This document shows positions 52,945-56,434 of a DNA stretch of 56,434 nucleotides, piece after piece. Origin of the DNA: JAXHTH01 sp034211115. Lineage in GTDB: Bacteria > Planctomycetota > Phycisphaerae > Phycisphaerales > SM1A02. The translations under genes were made by a program, and so were the position numbers. Each line of letters begins with the position of its first letter. Position 1 is the first letter of the stretch. The notes beneath the pieces were generated by a model. The model saw only the letters and a list, made by a program, of their open reading frames with translations, made no database searches and had not been told where the DNA came from. The DNA lies in NCBI GenBank assembly GCA_034211115.1, contig JAXHTH010000032.1, forward strand, positions 1 to 56,434. Direction: 5' to 3'.

Positions 52945-55677
52945 ATGAGAGGACTTCTGACATTTATCCTGGCCATCGCCTTGTCATCCACATTCGCCCT
53001 CGCAGGCGAATGTCCGGGCGACGTCAACGGCGATGATGTCACCGACGTGAACGACCTTCTGCAGCTTCTGGGCGAGTGGGGCTGCGAAGACTGCGATTCC
53101 GACATCAACGACGACGGCTTCGTCGACACCGAAGATCTGCTCCTGCTTCTCGGCAACTGGGGCTGCGAGGCCACGCAGGGCGACAAGGTCGCATTGTCCG
53201 GCACCGTCATCAATCTCTGGACCGGCGACCCGATCGCCGGCGCCAGCGTGTGGGTCGGATCCGACGAGCTCGAGACGAATGAAGACGGGTTCTACACCGG
53301 CAACTTCATGCCCGGCCAGTACACCGTCACGTTCGAGGCCGAGTACTTCATCTCCCACGAGGAGGAGATCATTCTCTTTCCCGAGATGCCGATGGAGCTC
53401 GATGCGGCCCTCGAACCCGTGGCCGCCGTGATGGTCGAGGTCGAGGTCTCGGGCGACGCCGAGCCGGACGGCATGGTCGAGGCGACCGCGATCGTCACCG
53501 TCCTCGACGGCTCGTCGATTCAGGGCTATTCCTGGATGCAGACCGGAGGGGTCGAGGCCCTGATCGAGGGCGCGGATACCGACACCGCCCTGCTCACGCT
53601 GGGCGAGGTCGGGGAATACAAGGCCGAACTCGTGCACGCCCTCATCGAACCTCCCATCGGAGAGGAAGCGCACGGCGGCCTGCAGAATCGATTCCATGTC
53701 GTCGGCATCTACCCGTTCGCGCTGGAGGAGGCCGGGCTGATCGCGCTCGAGGTTGAAGTCACCACGACTTCCGGCATGTACTACGGCGATGGCGAGGTCC
53801 ACACGCACGTCCCCTGGAAGTCCACCCTCGGCATTCACAACGTCCCCTACGGCATTCCCGTGCTCCTGCACGGCAAGGACCAGGCCGACTACGACTGGGT
53901 GCTGAACGCTCCGCCCTACTCGGACGCAACCCTGCTGGACCCGGACACGCAGAATCCCGAGTTTACCCCGGACTGGCCGGGCACGTACGAGGTCACGGTC
54001 ACCGACACCGACGCCGGCGAACAGGTCGAGCTGACCATCTATGCCGGCACGTGGGAAGGCGTCATCGTCGGCCAGGATGACGACGGGAATCCCGTCGCGG
54101 ACCCGACCTGCCTCAACTGCCACGAGAACCTCAACGTCGGCAACACGTTCGAGCCCTGGGCGCAGACCGGGCACGCGGAGATCTTCTCCGACAACCTGGA
54201 CAACAGCACCCACTACGGCACGTACTGCTTCCCCTGCCACACGGTCGGATACGACACCGGGTTCGACAACGGCGGGATCGACGATGCCCCGGACTACCAG
54301 GCCTTCCTCGACTCCGGCCTCATCAACAACCCCGGCGACAACTGGACGACGATGCTGGAGCAGTTCCCCGAGGCCGCGCGGCTTGCGAACATCCAGTGCG
54401 AGAACTGCCACGGCCCGCAGGATGAGTACGCCGGCGACTACACGCCCGCCCACACGCAGGGCGCGCCGCGGATGAGCCTGTCCTCGGACCTCTGCGCCAG
54501 TTGCCACGGCGAGCCGCCGCGTCACGCCCGCTTCCAGCAGTGGCAGCTCAGCGGCCACGCCAACTACGAGCTGGCCATCGACGAGAGCCAGAGCGGCAAC
54601 TGCTCCCGCTGCCACACCGCCAACGGCTTCCTCGCGTGGATGCCGGCTCTGCTCGGCGAGGAAGGCGACCCCGGCGACAACGTCGAGGTGACCTGGACGG
54701 AGGACGAAGCCCACCCGCAGACCTGCACGACCTGCCACGACCCGCACAACATCGGCACCTCGTCCGGCCACGAGACCGACGCGATCATGCGCCTCACCGG
54801 CCATACCCCGCCGCTGATGGCCGGATACACGGCCTACGGCGTGGGCAAGGGCGCCATCTGCATGACCTGCCACAACTCCCGCCGAGGCCTGCGCAACGAC
54901 GGCACTTTCGACGAGTTCTACGGAACGTCGGAAGCGGCGCGGGCGCCCCACGGACCGACCCAGACCGACATTATCATGGGCGAGAACGCCTACCTCGTCG
55001 ATGTCGGGTACCGCGGCAACCACTCTTTCCTGACCGACACCTGCGTCAAGTGCCACCTGGAACGCACGCCCCCGCCCGAGGAGCTTTCCTACAACCTCGG
55101 CGGGACCAACCACACCTTCGCCGCGAGCACGGAGATCTGCGCTGACTGCCACGGCGAAGGGTACGACGCCGAGTCCATCCAGGAAGGCGTCCACGAGACC
55201 CTGGACATCCTCCAGGGCGTGATCGAGACGGCTCTGCTCGAGTACATCGGCGAGCAGACCGGCATGGGCCGCATCATCGACCTCGACGGCGAGGTGCAGA
55301 TCACCGATGCCGCGGATGTGGTCGATATCGAGTTCGGCGACTTCCGCGGGCGCCACGCGATGACCGTGACGTTCGCCGACGAGTCGGTGTCCGGCCCGTA
55401 CCGGATGAGCGACATCACTATTCTTGATGCCAACCAGAACGAGCTCGGCGCCTTCTACGATTTCGCCGACCCGAATCTCATCAAGGCGGGCTGGAACTGG
55501 CTGCTCGTGCACAATGACGGGAGCCTGGGCGTTCACAACCCCACCTACTCGTATCTGGTGATGAGCAACGCGATCGCGGCGCTGGATCCCGGAGCCGCCC
55601 CGCTCCACTGGCCCGCCTGGCTCGAGGGCTGGGAGATTCTCCGGGAGCGCCGGCCCGGCACGCCTGCGCGGCGCTGA
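52945..55677 (+). CDS. nine-haem c-type cytochrome with N-terminal dockerin-like domain
   Basis: The 910-residue exported protein (signal MRGLLTFILAIALSSTFALA) is a mosaic. Residues 23-75 form a dockerin type I-like pair of EF-hand loops (GDVNGDDVTDVNDLLQLLGEWG and DINDDGFVDTEDLLLLLGNWG). About 80-165 is a carboxypeptidase-regulatory-like beta domain (VALSGTVINLWTGDPIAGASVWVG). Ig/PKD-like beta domains follow up to residue 380. Nine CXXCH motifs lie between residues 389 and 736 (CLNCH, CFPCH, CENCH, CASCH, CSRCH, CTTCH, CMTCH, CVKCH, CADCH). The end (WNWLLVHNDGSLGVHNPTYS) resembles other large multihaem proteins. ATG 52945 follows aaaaggagcgg. A surface or extracellular place is likely. Confidence 0.9.
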   Translation: MRGLLTFILAIALSSTFALAGECPGDVNGDDVTDVNDLLQLLGEWGCEDCDSDINDDGFVDTEDLLLLLGNWGCEATQGDKVALSGTVINLWTGDPIAGASVWVGSDELETNEDGFYTGNFMPGQYTVTFEAEYFISHEEEIILFPEMPMELDAALEPVAAVMVEVEVSGDAEPDGMVEATAIVTVLDGSSIQGYSWMQTGGVEALIEGADTDTALLTLGEVGEYKAELVHALIEPPIGEEAHGGLQNRFHVVGIYPFALEEAGLIALEVEVTTTSGMYYGDGEVHTHVPWKSTLGIHNVPYGIPVLLHGKDQADYDWVLNAPPYSDATLLDPDTQNPEFTPDWPGTYEVTVTDTDAGEQVELTIYAGTWEGVIVGQDDDGNPVADPTCLNCHENLNVGNTFEPWAQTGHAEIFSDNLDNSTHYGTYCFPCHTVGYDTGFDNGGIDDAPDYQAFLDSGLINNPGDNWTTMLEQFPEAARLANIQCENCHGPQDEYAGDYTPAHTQGAPRMSLSSDLCASCHGEPPRHARFQQWQLSGHANYELAIDESQSGNCSRCHTANGFLAWMPALLGEEGDPGDNVEVTWTEDEAHPQTCTTCHDPHNIGTSSGHETDAIMRLTGHTPPLMAGYTAYGVGKGAICMTCHNSRRGLRNDGTFDEFYGTSEAARAPHGPTQTDIIMGENAYLVDVGYRGNHSFLTDTCVKCHLERTPPPEELSYNLGGTNHTFAASTEICADCHGEGYDAESIQEGVHETLDILQGVIETALLEYIGEQTGMGRIIDLDGEVQITDAADVVDIEFGDFRGRHAMTVTFADESVSGPYRMSDITILDANQNELGAFYDFADPNLIKAGWNWLLVHNDGSLGVHNPTYSYLVMSNAIAALDPGAAPLHWPAWLEGWEILRERRPGTPARR

Positions 55678-55711
55678 TCCGCCACGCGCAACCCGGAATG
55701 ATGGAACCAGG

Positions 55712-55742
55712 AGCCGCCGAAGAACCTTCGGCGGCTTTTTCC
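55712..55742 (+). terminator. rho-independent terminator of the dockerin cytochrome
   Basis: The stem AGCCGCCGAA (55712-55721) pairs perfectly with TTCGGCGGCT (55727-55736) and is followed by five T residues (55736-55740). Confidence 0.92.
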
Positions 55743-56434
55743 ATCGCGCTCGATCCCCCGCGGGCCTCCGACGGGGACGTCACCTGCCCTGCACGCCTGC
55801 GGCAACGACTCGCGGCCGGCGACCCTCACGATCGGGCTCGAGGCACATCCGGATCAGCGAACGGTGACACTGCTCGCCACGCCGGAGGGGCTCCGATCGT
55901 GGACGCGGCCCGGCGTCTCCGCCTTCCTCGAGATCGTGACCGGGTCGACCGGGGCTCGCGATTCCACGTTCCGCCGTCGTGAAGGACGGCATCACCCACG
56001 TGCTCTTCCGTCGCGATCCGAACAAGCCGATCCGCATCGAGGCGGACATGAGTGTCTCGAACGCAGGCAAAACCCACACTGCCACAGAGGTCACGTCGGG
56101 CGCGGAGGCAGGCGGATTCGCGTCAGGTCCCCCATCGTCGCTCAAGTTGCCTACCGCCCGCTCTCGAGGGCGCATTTCAGGGCGCGTATTCGGGTTCTCG
56201 GCCTTGGCACTGGTCGCCATTCAGGTTGTGAACGAATGGGGCGAACCGCGTATTCGAGCGGTCGCTGCGGCCCGTCAAAAATAAGGACAGGCGGATCGGG
56301 TAATGTGGCGTACAGTGCTTGTCAGACCGTGGTACGCAGAACGCTGCAATAGAACGCCGGTTCTGCGCGTTTTCACGGATGAGTCGGTCACCGATATGCT
56401 GCCGTCAACGACTATGCTGCTTCGATTCACCCTC
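55743..56434. other. no supported gene
   Basis: Several short open frames exist. Two plus-strand pieces read somewhat like protein: about 55810-55960 (TLLATPEGLRSWTRPGVSAF) and, in another frame, 55979-56110 (KDGITHVLFRRDPNKPIRIE). They could be parts of one gene split by a frameshift, but I recognise no family and no ribosome site. G+C falls toward the right edge. Confidence 0.4.

Noticed and set aside
26568..55677. Whether the repeated CXXCH coding units form a CRISPR or tandem DNA repeat.
   Set aside because: The similarity is at protein level, with variable spacing and no regular DNA repeat or spacer pattern. No CRISPR array is seen in the window.
55864..56352. Open frame of 162 codons after the last terminator.
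   Set aside because: No start site, no recognised motif, and the protein-like stretches fall in two different frames, so it is at best a broken gene.

Overview
The window is GC-rich (roughly two-thirds G+C by eye) and looks like a planctomycete chromosome, most likely Phycisphaerae or a relative. The support is indirect: a type I dockerin-like EF-hand pair at the N-terminus of an exported protein (52945..55677), a 'GACGGGCGTCCCGCCCGTC' type palindromic repeat at 9603..9690 of a kind common in planctomycete genomes, and the overall gene style. No marker gene fixes the taxonomy.

Layout. (1) 1..6788 is an exopolysaccharide operon on the plus strand: two methyltransferases, a split PssD/PssE-type glycosyltransferase, a GT4-like glycosyltransferase and a Wzc/ExoP-like chain-length ATPase. 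An intact IS630-family element (6826..8057) lies between the last gene and the likely operon terminator (8105..8138). (2) 8271..13929 holds a sugar ABC importer without its ATPase, a SpoIIE-type phosphatase, a DCC/DUF393 protein and an SDR. (3) 14032..19597 begins with an intact tRNA-Lys(CTT) and ends with a 45-bp copy of the tRNA 3' part. Between them are an OPT transporter, a two-RCK potassium channel and three decayed pieces (a tRNA-Gly 3' fragment and two transposase remnants), so this looks like an old tRNA-targeted island without its integrase. (4) 19771..26334 is a cytochrome c maturation operon, ccmE-F-X-A-B-C-D, on the minus strand. CcmE has CxxxY instead of HxxxY and there is no CcmG or CcmH, as in the 'System I*' variant. 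(5) 26568..45354 and 52945..55677 encode ten multihaem c-type cytochromes with, by my count, 100 haem-attachment motifs. With them are an outer-membrane beta-barrel protein, two NHL-propeller lipoproteins and a cysteine-free thioredoxin-fold/TPR protein. (6) 45593..52258 is a signalling operon: NtrC-type sigma54 activator, propeller lipoprotein, PhnD-like binding protein, a HAMP sensor lacking an ATPase domain, and a PAS histidine kinase.

How it may work together. Two fused cytochrome c/cytochrome b proteins (CbcL-like) and a NapC/NirT-anchored 12-haem protein would take electrons from quinol at the inner membrane. The 15-, 12-, 6-, 5- and 4-haem proteins would carry them through the periplasm. 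The beta-barrel/lipoprotein cytochrome/NHL set may pass them across the outer membrane, and the dockerin-bearing 9-haem protein may act outside the cell. This resembles extracellular electron transfer in Geobacter, but the electron acceptor cannot be read from the sequence.

The strongest new point is regulatory. Four well-formed -24/-12 (sigma54) promoters stand before the ccm operon (26374..26389), the 4-haem cytochrome operon (27664..27679), the 11-haem cytochrome operon (45542..45557) and the dockerin cytochrome (52791..52806). A linked NtrC-family activator with an intact GAFTGA loop could switch on both the cytochromes and the haem-attachment machinery as one regulon.
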